A stretch of 64,000 nt of DNA from VRUE01 sp963704545 (lineage in GTDB: Bacteria > Actinomycetota > Thermoleophilia > Solirubrobacterales > 70-9): positions 186,001-250,000 of the forward strand of contig OY969915.1 in the NCBI GenBank assembly GCA_963704545.1, given 5' to 3'. The notes under the pieces were generated by a model that searched no databases, was not told the DNA's origin, and saw nothing but the letters and a program-made list of their open reading frames with translations. Of the stretch, positions 16,435-24,167 are shown one piece after another. Within the stretch, counting starts at the first letter, position 1. Each line of letters starts with the position of its first letter. The translations under genes and the position numbers were made by a program.

Positions 16435-18207
16435 ATGTTCATGTATCGACTCGCACAAAGCAGGCTGCACCGCGGGGTGCGCCTGAGCCTCGCCGCAGGC
16501 GTGCTCGGGCTGCTCTGCCTGCTGGCAGCCGTCTGGCAGCGCACCGACGCCACGGCCGCCACGGCCCAGCCGCCCAGCTTCCTCGTCATCCAGACCGACG
16601 ACCAGACCCTCGAGAGCCTCTACGCGACCTTCCGCCAGCCGGCGATCCGGGCGATGCCGAACACGGTCGACCTGATCGGCAAACGCGGCATGACCTTCAG
16701 CCGCTACTACGTGTCCTATCCCCTCTGCTGCCCATCGAGGGTCAGCCTGCTGACGGGCCGCTACGCACACAACCACGGCGTCAAGGGGAACATCCAGCCC
16801 AACGGGGGCTACACGGGCTTCGCCTTCCGCGCGGCGGCACAACACAACATCGCGACCTGGCTGCAGGCGGCTGGCTACCGCACGATCCACGTCGGCAAGG
16901 CCCTCAACGGCTACGGCGACGAACCCTACGACAACGGGACCTCGGTTCCGCCGGGGTGGAACTCCTGGCACTCGGTCCTGAAAGCCGACACCAACCACTA
17001 CTTCTACGGCTACTCGCTCAACAACAACGGCACGGTCGAAGGCCCGTTCGGGGACTCGGGGAGCTGGGAGACGCGCGAATACGGCGTCCGCGACGACCTC
17101 GGCTGCCCCTATGCCCCGCTCAACGGCCTGCCCTGCTTCTACGAGACCGACACGCTGACCAACTACGCGATCCAGGGGCTGCAAGAAACCTCGCCCGAAC
17201 AGCCCTTCTACCTCCAGCTCGACTACACCGCCCCGCACGGCGACTTCCGCCGGCCGGCCGGTCCCGAGCCGGCGCCCCGCCACTACGACTGGTTCAAGGG
17301 CGCGCCGATGCCGCACAGCCGCTCCGAAGGCTTCGCCGAGGGCAACGTCGCCGACAAGCCGAGCTTCATCCGCGGCTCCGAATACCTGACGCTCGGCGAG
17401 ATCCACACCTACCGCATCTACTGGAACAAGCAGCTCGAGGCGCTGCGCGCGATCGACGACGGGGTGAAACTGCTGATGGACACGCTGGGCAGCCAGCACC
17501 GACTGCGCAACACCTACGTCATCTTCACCTCCGACAACGGCTTCTTCTTCGGCGAGCACCGCCTGATCGGCGGCAAGTTTCTCGCCTACGAGCCGGCCAC
17601 CCACCTCCCTTTCCTGATCCGTGGCCCGCGCATCCGGCCCGGCTCCGAATCAGGCGAGCTGGTGCAGAACATCGACCTCGCCCCGACCGTGCTCGAGCTG
17701 TCGGGTGCGATCGCCGACAAGAGCATCGACGGACGCTCGCTGGTGCCGTTCCTGCGCGACCCGGAACTGCGAACCCTGCGGCCCCTGCTCTACGAGTCCT
17801 TCGTCGAGACCTCCGACGTAAACGAAAACGGCGCGATCATCGAACCCGTCCGCAGCGCCCGTGCCAGTCGCGGAGCCTCGGCCTCGATCCTGGCCCCGCC
17901 CAAGGACTACGAGGGGATTCGCCTCGGCCAGTACAAGTACATCGCCTGGCCCAACGGCGAGAAGGAGCTCTACGACCTCGAAAAAGACCCGAACGAGCTC
18001 AACAACATCGTCCGCATCCCCAACTACTTCCCGATCCGCAACTACCTGCACCGGGAACTGCGCGACCTGGAGAACTGCGTCGGCCGGGGCTGCCACGAAG
18101 AAGCGTCCGAAATCCCCCTCACCCGCAAGGAACGCCAGGCGGAAATCCGGCGCAAGAAGCGGGAACTGCGCGAAAACCGCAAGGAGCAGAAGGAACAGAA
18201 ACGGTAG
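16435..18207 (+). CDS. Secreted/membrane-anchored type I sulfatase
   Basis: A 590-residue protein with an N-terminal signal/anchor (about 14-33). The core is of the formylglycine-dependent sulfatase family: VIQTDDQT metal site (D55, D56), CCPSRVSLLTGR with the CxPSR modification signal (C98, P100, S101, R102), and FTSDNGFFFGEHR carrying the second metal Asp-Asn. The C-terminal tail (from about residue 560) is highly charged, rich in Lys, Arg and Glu. Such enzymes release sulfate from sugar or aryl sulfate esters outside the membrane. A formylglycine-generating enzyme must exist elsewhere. Substrate unknown; the sulfate operon 4 kb away may use the product. Confidence 0.88.
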   Translation: MFMYRLAQSRLHRGVRLSLAAGVLGLLCLLAAVWQRTDATAATAQPPSFLVIQTDDQTLESLYATFRQPAIRAMPNTVDLIGKRGMTFSRYYVSYPLCCPSRVSLLTGRYAHNHGVKGNIQPNGGYTGFAFRAAAQHNIATWLQAAGYRTIHVGKALNGYGDEPYDNGTSVPPGWNSWHSVLKADTNHYFYGYSLNNNGTVEGPFGDSGSWETREYGVRDDLGCPYAPLNGLPCFYETDTLTNYAIQGLQETSPEQPFYLQLDYTAPHGDFRRPAGPEPAPRHYDWFKGAPMPHSRSEGFAEGNVADKPSFIRGSEYLTLGEIHTYRIYWNKQLEALRAIDDGVKLLMDTLGSQHRLRNTYVIFTSDNGFFFGEHRLIGGKFLAYEPATHLPFLIRGPRIRPGSESGELVQNIDLAPTVLELSGAIADKSIDGRSLVPFLRDPELRTLRPLLYESFVETSDVNENGAIIEPVRSARASRGASASILAPPKDYEGIRLGQYKYIAWPNGEKELYDLEKDPNELNNIVRIPNYFPIRNYLHRELRDLENCVGRGCHEEASEIPLTRKERQAEIRRKKRELRENRKEQKEQKR

Positions 18208-18219
18208 GAGGCGCTGTGG

Positions 18220-18311
18220 CCGGCGGGTCCTGTCGTCGCAGGGGACCCACCGCCCCTTCCGGTCGCTAAAGCGTCCTCAGGGGCGGTTCCCCCTACGACG
18301 CCACCCGCCGG
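18220..18311. repeat. Palindromic element, family P1, copy b (inverted)
   Basis: A 92-bp element with arms CCGGCGGGT (18220-18228) and ACCCGCCGG (18303-18311). Read on the minus strand it nearly matches copy c inside nuoD, including GAGGACGCTTTAGCGACCG. It lies between convergent genes. Confidence 0.9.
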
Positions 18312-18357
18312 AGAGGCGCCTGCTTGGCTGCAGCTGGCGTTTTCTGAGAAGGGGGAG

Positions 18358-20112
18358 CTACTCGATTACTGCTAGGACGTCGCCGCTGGAGACGGCGGCG
18401 CCTTCGGAGATGTTGAGGGTGGTGACTTTGCCGGCGCGGTGGGCGACTATCTCGTTCTCCATCTTCATCGCCTCGATCACACAGACCAGATCGCCCTCCG
18501 CCACCTCGGCACCCTGCTCCACGGCAACCTTCAGCACCGTGCCCTGCAGCGGGGAGGGAAGCGACTCGCTGGAGGCGCTCGCCGCGCCGCCCGATTTGCG
18601 CTCGCGCTTGGGCGGCTGCTTGCCGGCTGCCGGACCGGCGCCACCGGCGATCGCCTCGCCGATCACCTTGACGTCGAAGAGCTTGCCCGAGACCTCGACC
18701 TTGTAGTCGCGGGCGACCTGCTCGCCCTTCTCGTCCTCGGCGGGGGCGGCGACCGTCTCCGGCGCCGTCGACTTGAGCCAGTCGCGGTCTTCCATCAGGT
18801 CGCGGCAGGTCTCGCCGCCGACCCACTGCTCGGTGGCGAGCAGGGCCTTGTGGAAGGGGATGAGCGTGGTCAGGCCACCGATCTCGTACTCGTCCAGCGC
18901 TCGCAGCATGCGCCGGGTCGCGTGCTCGCGGTCGACGTCCCAGACGATCAGCTTGGCCACCATCGGGTCGTACATCGGCGTCACCTCGGAACCTGCCTCA
19001 ACCCCGGAGTCGACGCGGACCCCCGGCCCCGCCGGCTCGCGGTAGGTCGTGATCGCACCGGGCGCGGGGGCGAACTTCTTGTGCGCGGCCTCGGCGTTGA
19101 TCCGGCACTCGATCGCCCAGCCGCGCAGCTGCACGTCCTTCTGGGCGACGGTGAGCGGCTCGCCGGCGGCGACGAGGATCTGCTCGCGGACGATGTCGAT
19201 CCCGCTGACCATCTCGGTCACGCAGTGCTCGACCTGCACCCGGGTGTTCATCTCGAGGAAGAAGTACTCCTCGCCGACCTGCATCCCCTCGACCGTGCCG
19301 GCGCCTCGGTACCCGACCGCGGCGGCCGCGTCGGTGGCGATCTTGCCGATCCGCTCGCGCATCTCGGCGTCGACGTGCGGGCCGGGCGCCTCCTCGATCA
19401 CCTTCTGGTGGCGGCGCTGGACCGAGCAGTCGCGCTCGCCGAGATGGATCACGTTGCCGTGCCCGTCCGCGAGCACCTGGACCTCGACGTGGCGCGGGTC
19501 CTCGAGGTAGCGCTCGACGTAAACGCGAGAGTCGGAGAAGAACTTCTCGCCTTCGCGGGCGGAGCCCTCGAAGGCCTCCTCCAGGTCGTCCGGCGTCATC
19601 GCGACGCGGAAGCCCTTGCCGCCACCGCCGCCCGCGGCCTTGCAGGCGACCGGGTAGCCGGCTTCCTCGGCCTGCTTGCGGGCTGCCTCGATGTCCGGGG
19701 CCGCCTCGGTCGCGCCGGGAACGATCGGCACCCCTGCCTCGGCCATGATCTCCCTCGCCCGCGTCTTCGAGCCCATCGCGTCGATCGCCTCGGGGGGCGG
19801 GCCGATGAAGACGATCCCGGCCTCGGCGCAGGCGCGGGCGAAGTCGGCGTTCTCGGCGAGGAAGCCGTAGCCGGGGTGGATCGCTTCCGCACCCGCCTCC
19901 TTGGCGGTGTCGATGATCTTCAAGATGTTCAGGTAGCTCTCGGCGGGGACTGCCGGGCCGATCAGGAAGGCCTCGTCGGCCTCGCGCACGTGCGGCGCGT
20001 CGCGGTCGATCTCCGAGTAGACGGCGACCGAGCGGATGCCCATCTCCTTCAGCGTGCGGGCAACCCGGATGGCGATCTCGCCTCTGTTCGCTATGAGGAC
20101 CTTCTCGAACAC
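18358..20112 (-). CDS. Acyl-CoA (acetyl/propionyl-CoA) carboxylase alpha chain: biotin carboxylase plus biotin carrier domain
   Basis: A 584-residue protein. The N-terminal biotin carboxylase (MFEKVLIANRGEIAIRVART, then the ATP-grasp loop AAGGGGGKGFRVA, EMNTRVQVEHCVTEM) is followed by a linker and a C-terminal BCCP domain with the biotin site EAMKM (Lys about 550). Actinobacteria use such AccA-type alpha chains with separate carboxyltransferase beta chains to make malonyl- or methylmalonyl-CoA. No beta chain is adjacent; a possible epsilon-like small protein lies at 26746..26940. Divergent from the PHP gene, with palindrome P3 between them. Confidence 0.93.
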   Translation of the reverse strand: MFEKVLIANRGEIAIRVARTLKEMGIRSVAVYSEIDRDAPHVREADEAFLIGPAVPAESYLNILKIIDTAKEAGAEAIHPGYGFLAENADFARACAEAGIVFIGPPPEAIDAMGSKTRAREIMAEAGVPIVPGATEAAPDIEAARKQAEEAGYPVACKAAGGGGGKGFRVAMTPDDLEEAFEGSAREGEKFFSDSRVYVERYLEDPRHVEVQVLADGHGNVIHLGERDCSVQRRHQKVIEEAPGPHVDAEMRERIGKIATDAAAAVGYRGAGTVEGMQVGEEYFFLEMNTRVQVEHCVTEMVSGIDIVREQILVAAGEPLTVAQKDVQLRGWAIECRINAEAAHKKFAPAPGAITTYREPAGPGVRVDSGVEAGSEVTPMYDPMVAKLIVWDVDREHATRRMLRALDEYEIGGLTTLIPFHKALLATEQWVGGETCRDLMEDRDWLKSTAPETVAAPAEDEKGEQVARDYKVEVSGKLFDVKVIGEAIAGGAGPAAGKQPPKRERKSGGAASASSESLPSPLQGTVLKVAVEQGAEVAEGDLVCVIEAMKMENEIVAHRAGKVTTLNISEGAAVSSGDVLAVIE

Positions 20113-20148
20113 GGCGGCGCAGTCTATTCATGGGCGGGGCGGGAGGTG

Positions 20149-20239
20149 GGGTGATGGGGATGCCCCTGGTCTGACAAATCGCGCGCTAATTAGCGCGCGA
20201 TTTTGAGTATCCGCCAGCCCAGGGGCATCCCCATCACCC
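20149..20239. repeat. Palindromic element, family P3, copy a
   Basis: Outer arms 20149-20169 and 20219-20239 are perfectly complementary over 21 bp. Inside lies a perfect 28-bp palindrome (20176-20203, centre TAATTA) flanked on one side by the conserved TTGAGTATCCGCC. It is located between divergent genes. Confidence 0.92.
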
Positions 20240-20337
20240 TTCGGCGAGCCGAGGAGACTGCGCCGCCGCCATGCCCTTCGGCGAGCAGCTTGGGTGGGAC
20301 GCGATCGGGTCGTTGGTGCAATAGCTTGTTCGACCTT

Positions 20338-21147
20338 GTGTTGATCGAGCTTCAGAGTCATTCGACGGTTTCGGATGGGCAGCTGGCGCCGGGGGAAGTG
20401 GTCGCCCAGGCTTGGGAAGCTGGGGTGACGACGCTGGCGCTGACGGACCACGATGCGGTTTCCGGGGTGCCGGAGGCGGCGGAGGCCGCGAAGGGGCTGG
20501 GGATCGAGTTGGTGCCGGCTATCGAGATGTCTTGCGTGCACCCCTATGCCGAAGACCTGCATGTGTGCGGGTACTGGGTCGACCTGGAGAAGATCGCGCC
20601 GGCCTGCGAGCGGGCGCAGCACGAGCGGGTGACCCGGGCCGGGGAGATCGTCGAGAAGCTGCGGGGCGAGGGCTTCGACCTGACGCTCGCCGACGCCGAA
20701 CGCGAAGCGGGTGACGCGCTCTCGATCGGCCGCCCCCACATCGCCCGCGCCGCCGGCGCGACCGGCGACCTCGGGCCCTTCTTCGAGGAGTACCTCGTCC
20801 CCGGCGCCAAGGCCTTCGTCGCGCGCCGCTGGCCGACGGCCGACCAGGCGATCGAGATCATCCGCGAGGCCGGCGGCGTCGCGGTAATCGCCCACCCCTA
20901 CTGGGACATCTCAGATCCGAACGAGGTCGAGGACCTGATCCGCTCGGCCGGAGCCGACGGCGTCGAGGCCTTCTACCCGACGCACAGCAGGGAGCAGACC
21001 GAGCACCTGATGCGCCTTTGCGAGGAGCTCGATCTCGTCCCCACCGGCTCCTCCGACTACCACGGCCCGACCCACAAGACCTTCTCGAAGTTCGGCGATT
21101 ACGACACCTACGGCCTGGGCACGCCTAAGGTCCCTGCGAAGCCCTGA
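20338..21147 (+). CDS. PHP-domain phosphoesterase
   Basis: About 269 residues. PHP motifs: ALTDHDAVSGV, AIEMSC, VAVIAHPYW and GSSDYHGP, all with the expected metal-ligand residues. Motif I, usually HxH, reads ELQSHSTVSDG: the first His is replaced by Gln. That substitution could alter one metal of the trinuclear site. PHP proteins hydrolyse phosphoesters (for example histidinol phosphate or nucleoside 3',5'-bisphosphates). Start GTG 20338 is a best guess (TTG 20326 and TTG 20341 also fit), and no clear ribosome site is present. The frame upstream is open through palindrome P3 but is not protein-like. Confidence 0.8.
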   Translation: MLIELQSHSTVSDGQLAPGEVVAQAWEAGVTTLALTDHDAVSGVPEAAEAAKGLGIELVPAIEMSCVHPYAEDLHVCGYWVDLEKIAPACERAQHERVTRAGEIVEKLRGEGFDLTLADAEREAGDALSIGRPHIARAAGATGDLGPFFEEYLVPGAKAFVARRWPTADQAIEIIREAGGVAVIAHPYWDISDPNEVEDLIRSAGADGVEAFYPTHSREQTEHLMRLCEELDLVPTGSSDYHGPTHKTFSKFGDYDTYGLGTPKVPAKP

Positions 21148-21160
21148 CCGGGGAAACGCA

Positions 21161-21571
21161 TCAGCCGTTTCGCCGCGACGGCGACAGCGCTTCTTCTGCA
21201 TCTACCTGCTCGATATCCGGGTCTTCACTGCCGGGCTTGAAAACGGCTAGGTAGAAATCCCAGTAGTCGAGGGTGCGGGAGAACGACTGCCCGCCCGAGG
21301 AGAAATCCGAGAAGGTCACAGCGCACACCCTGTCGGCCTCCTCGTTCCAGCATGAGACAAGCGATCCTTCCGGGAAGGTCTTGACCAGGGCCTTCGCCTG
21401 CGGGGTGTCGCTGCCTTCCTGAAGGTCGAACTGGGCATCGATTCGCTCGCGCAAGACGCCCGGCGACAGCCCACTCCCATCGGAGCTGCCCTCACTCTCA
21501 TCGGAGCTGCCGCATCCGACAAGCAATCCAAGCGCCAGGGCACAGACAATGAAGGAAAGTATTCGCACCAC
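21161..21571 (-). CDS. Small secreted lipoprotein
   Basis: A 136-residue protein with an N-terminal hydrophobic segment and lipobox LLVGC followed by a Ser/Glu/Asp-rich linker, so it is probably lipid-anchored outside the membrane. The remainder contains two cysteines (SCWNEEADRVCAV) that could form a disulfide and aromatic segments (LDYWDFYLAVFKPG). I do not recognise the family. The start is one of two tandem GTG codons at 21571/21568. It is convergent with the PHP gene. Confidence 0.7.
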   Translation of the reverse strand: MVRILSFIVCALALGLLVGCGSSDESEGSSDGSGLSPGVLRERIDAQFDLQEGSDTPQAKALVKTFPEGSLVSCWNEEADRVCAVTFSDFSSGGQSFSRTLDYWDFYLAVFKPGSEDPDIEQVDAEEALSPSRRNG

Positions 21572-21683
21572 TCAAGCCGACCGTACCAGCTCCAGCTCCA
21601 GCAAACCCCATAGAGCGCACCGAAACAAACAAGCTGACGCGCAAGTACCGGCGGCCGCGGTCCCGGCACAGCCACCATGGAAC

Positions 21684-21761
21684 GGGAGGGGCGGAGACCC
21701 CTCCCAAAACACTCAAGCGCGGCGCAAGCCGCGCGTTTTGGGAGGGGTCTCCGCCCCTCCC
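21684..21761. repeat. Palindromic element, family P2, copy b
   Basis: Perfect 27-bp arms (21684-21710 and 21735-21761) flank the core ACTCAAGCGCGGC-N-GCCGCGC. Each arm is itself an inverted repeat (GGGAGGGG-N6-CCCCTCCC), giving a nested structure. It lies between two minus-strand genes. Confidence 0.92.
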
Positions 21762-21777
21762 ACCCGCTACGTCGTAA

Positions 21778-22332
21778 CTAAGCCGTGACCGCGGCCGCCG
21801 GGATCAGCTCCCGCGACTCGAGATACTCCAACAGCTTCTGCGCCGACTCCTCGGGCGTCTCGTTCTCGGTGTCACAGACCCAGGCCGGGTTCTCGGGGAT
21901 CTCGTATGGGTCAGACACCCCGGTGAATTCCTTGATCTCGCCCGCGAACGCTTTCGCGTAGAGACCCTTGACGTCGCGCTCGGCACAGGTGTCGACCGAC
22001 GCCTTGACGTAGACCTCGATGAAGCGGTCGCCCATCAGCTCGTGCGCCTCGTCGCGGATCTCGGCATAGGGAGAGATCGCCGCGGTGATCACCGGTACGC
22101 CGTTGCGACTGAGCAGGTCAGCGACGAAGGCGATCCGGCGGATGTTGATGTCTCGGTCCTCCTTGGAGAAGCCGAGCCCCTTGGAGAGGTTTTCGCGCAC
22201 GATGTCGCCGTCCAGGATCTCCAGCTTCGAGCCGCGCGCGCGCAGCTCGGTCTCCAGCAATCCGGAGATGGTCGTCTTGCCGGCACCGGAAAGCCCGGTG
22301 AACCAGAGGGTGAAGCCCTTCTCGCCTGCCAT
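21778..22332 (-). CDS. cysC: Adenylylsulfate (APS) kinase
   Basis: A 184-residue protein of the usual CysC length with a P-loop GLSGAGKT (13-20), DGDIVRENLSKGLGFSKEDRD and the AISPYAEIRDEA segment. It phosphorylates APS to PAPS using ATP in the cytosol. It is the last gene of the minus-strand sulfate operon, 6 nt after sat. Because the operon also encodes a reductase of the APS-reducing type, PAPS made here may mainly feed sulfotransferases rather than reduction. Confidence 0.94.
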   Translation of the reverse strand: MAGEKGFTLWFTGLSGAGKTTISGLLETELRARGSKLEILDGDIVRENLSKGLGFSKEDRDINIRRIAFVADLLSRNGVPVITAAISPYAEIRDEAHELMGDRFIEVYVKASVDTCAERDVKGLYAKAFAGEIKEFTGVSDPYEIPENPAWVCDTENETPEESAQKLLEYLESRELIPAAAVTA

Positions 22333-22338
22333 GCTCGT

Positions 22339-23415
22339 TCAGTCCTCCTTGTAAGCGTCGATCAGGATGTCGGCGACCTCGTCGCGGGAGAACTCGTGCG
22401 GCGGCCTTTCGCCGTTGCCGAGCATCTCGCGGACCTTGGTTCCGGAGAGGAACAGGTGCGCCTCTTGGTCATGCGGGCAGGTCTTGTTGGAAGCAAGCCC
22501 CTCGCACTCGTTGCACCAGAAGGTGTGCTCGAACATCAGCGGCTCGATCCCGAGCTCGTCGATGTCGATCGTGTCGAAGATCTTCTGCGCGTCGTAGGTG
22601 CCGTAGTAGTCGCCCGCACCCGCGTGGTCGCGGCCGACGATGAAGTGCGTGGCGCCGTAGTTGCGGCGGACGATCGCGTGCAGGACCGCCTCACGCGGGC
22701 CCGCGTAGTGCATCTTCGCCGGCTTCACGCCCAGCACCACCCGGTCGTTCGGGTAGTAGTTCTCCATCAGCACCTCGTAGCAGCGCATCCGCACGTCGGC
22801 GGGGATGTCGCCGGCCTTGGTCTTGCCGATCAGCGGGTGGATGAAGAGCCCGTCGCAGGTCTCCAGCGCCGCCTTGGTCAGGTACTCGTGGGCGCGGTGG
22901 ATCGGGTTGCGGGTCTGGAAGGCGACGATCTTCTTCCAGCCGCGCGCCTCGAAGTCGGCCTTGTGCTCGGCCGGCGTCTTGTAGCGGCGCATGAACGCCT
23001 CCTCGTGATCCGGCAGGGCGTCGACCTCGATCGGGCCGGCGATGCAGCGGCTGCCCTCCTCGTAGATCGCGGCGACGCCCGGGTGGGCCTCGTCGGTCGT
23101 GCCGTAGACCTTCTCGGCCTCCTCGCGGACGTCGCGCTCGAAGATCTCCTCGACCCGGATCCGGCCCAGCGGCTTGCCTTCGTCGCTGGAGAGCGAGACG
23201 ACGTCGCCGACCTCGCACTGCAGGTCGGTCGCCAGGGTGATCGGGATCGGCCAGTACTGGCCGTCGGCAGTCCGCATCTCGTCGCAGACGCGCTGCCAGT
23301 CGGCCGAGCCCTGGAAGCCGGTCAGCGGCGCGAAGCCGCCGTTTCCGATCATCTCGAAGTCGGCCGTGTGGCGCTCGGAAAGTGTCAGGGAAAGCTCAGT
23401 CATCGTCTCGCTCAT
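22339..23415 (-). CDS. sat: ATP sulfurylase (sulfate adenylyltransferase)
   Basis: About 358 residues. The nucleotidyl-transferase motifs QTRNPIHRAHEYL and VGRDHAGAG are present, with PUA-like N-terminal residues (FAPLTGFQGSADW) and the C-terminal Cys-rich patch CNECEGLASNKTCPH seen in dissimilatory-type Sat proteins. It makes APS from sulfate and ATP. The ATG at 23415 is chosen over ATG 23403 and TTG 23418. It lies between cysH and cysC in one operon. Confidence 0.94.
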   Translation of the reverse strand: MSETMTELSLTLSERHTADFEMIGNGGFAPLTGFQGSADWQRVCDEMRTADGQYWPIPITLATDLQCEVGDVVSLSSDEGKPLGRIRVEEIFERDVREEAEKVYGTTDEAHPGVAAIYEEGSRCIAGPIEVDALPDHEEAFMRRYKTPAEHKADFEARGWKKIVAFQTRNPIHRAHEYLTKAALETCDGLFIHPLIGKTKAGDIPADVRMRCYEVLMENYYPNDRVVLGVKPAKMHYAGPREAVLHAIVRRNYGATHFIVGRDHAGAGDYYGTYDAQKIFDTIDIDELGIEPLMFEHTFWCNECEGLASNKTCPHDQEAHLFLSGTKVREMLGNGERPPHEFSRDEVADILIDAYKED

Positions 23416-23468
23416 CAAGCAGTCTCACCAATCGGGTCGTGATGGGTTATGGAAGCCGCGTCGCGGCG

Positions 23469-24167
23469 CTAGTTGATCCCGCACTCGGACTTTTCGAGAC
23501 CCGCCCAGCGGCCGTCGCGGGGCGAACCGCCCTCCCCGACCGGCTTGGTGCAGTGCGTGCAGCCGATCGAGGGGTAGCCGCGGTCGTGAAGCGGGTTGTA
23601 CGGGAGGTCGTGCTCATGGATGTAATTCCAGACGTCGCGCTCGGACCAGTCCGCAAGCGGGTTGAGCTTCCACAGCTCGAAGCGCTTGTCCCAGCCGAAC
23701 TTCGGGGTCTTGGCGCGGCTGGCCGAGTCTTCGCGGCGGACGCCGGCGAGCCAGCAGTCTACGGAAGAGAGCGCCCGGCGCATCGGCTCGACCTTGCGCA
23801 AACCGCAGCAGGCATCGGGATCGCGGTTCCAGAGCTCCTCGCCGTGCTTGGCGGCCTGCTCCTCCAGCGTCAGGTTGTGGAAGCGGTCGAACTCGACCCC
23901 CAGCGACGCGGCGAGGCGGTCGCGCATCTCGTAGGTCTCCGGGAAGAGCACATCGGTGTCGAGATAGAAGAAGCGTGCCTGCGGGTTGACCTTGCTCGCC
24001 AGGTGAGCGGTCACCGAGCTGGTTTTCTGAAAAGAGCAGGCGATGTAGTGGCTCTCGCCGAAGGTCTCGAACATCCACTCGATCGCCTGCTCGGCGCTGC
24101 GGTCCTCGAGGTTGGCGGCGATCGCCTCCGGGTCGGAGATGCTGGGCTGAGCGGCGACCGGGTTCAT
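23469..24167 (-). CDS. cysH: Phosphoadenylyl/adenylyl-sulfate reductase (APS-type, Fe-S)
   Basis: A 232-residue protein. It carries the PAPS-reductase fold motif ACSFQKTSSVTAHL, the cysteine pair in DACCGLRKVEPM, a second CTHCTKPV pair and the catalytic ECGIN ending. The CC plus CxxC set is the signature of [4Fe-4S] enzymes that reduce APS directly. The ATG overlaps the sulfite reductase stop (ATGA). It produces sulfite for the upstream-encoded sulfite reductase; the electron donor is probably thioredoxin. Confidence 0.93.
   Translation of the reverse strand: MNPVAAQPSISDPEAIAANLEDRSAEQAIEWMFETFGESHYIACSFQKTSSVTAHLASKVNPQARFFYLDTDVLFPETYEMRDRLAASLGVEFDRFHNLTLEEQAAKHGEELWNRDPDACCGLRKVEPMRRALSSVDCWLAGVRREDSASRAKTPKFGWDKRFELWKLNPLADWSERDVWNYIHEHDLPYNPLHDRGYPSIGCTHCTKPVGEGGSPRDGRWAGLEKSECGIN

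Noticed and set aside
18439..20154. A 571-codon plus-strand frame opposite the carboxylase gene
   Set aside because: Antisense shadow; the minus-strand protein has full biotin carboxylase and BCCP motifs.
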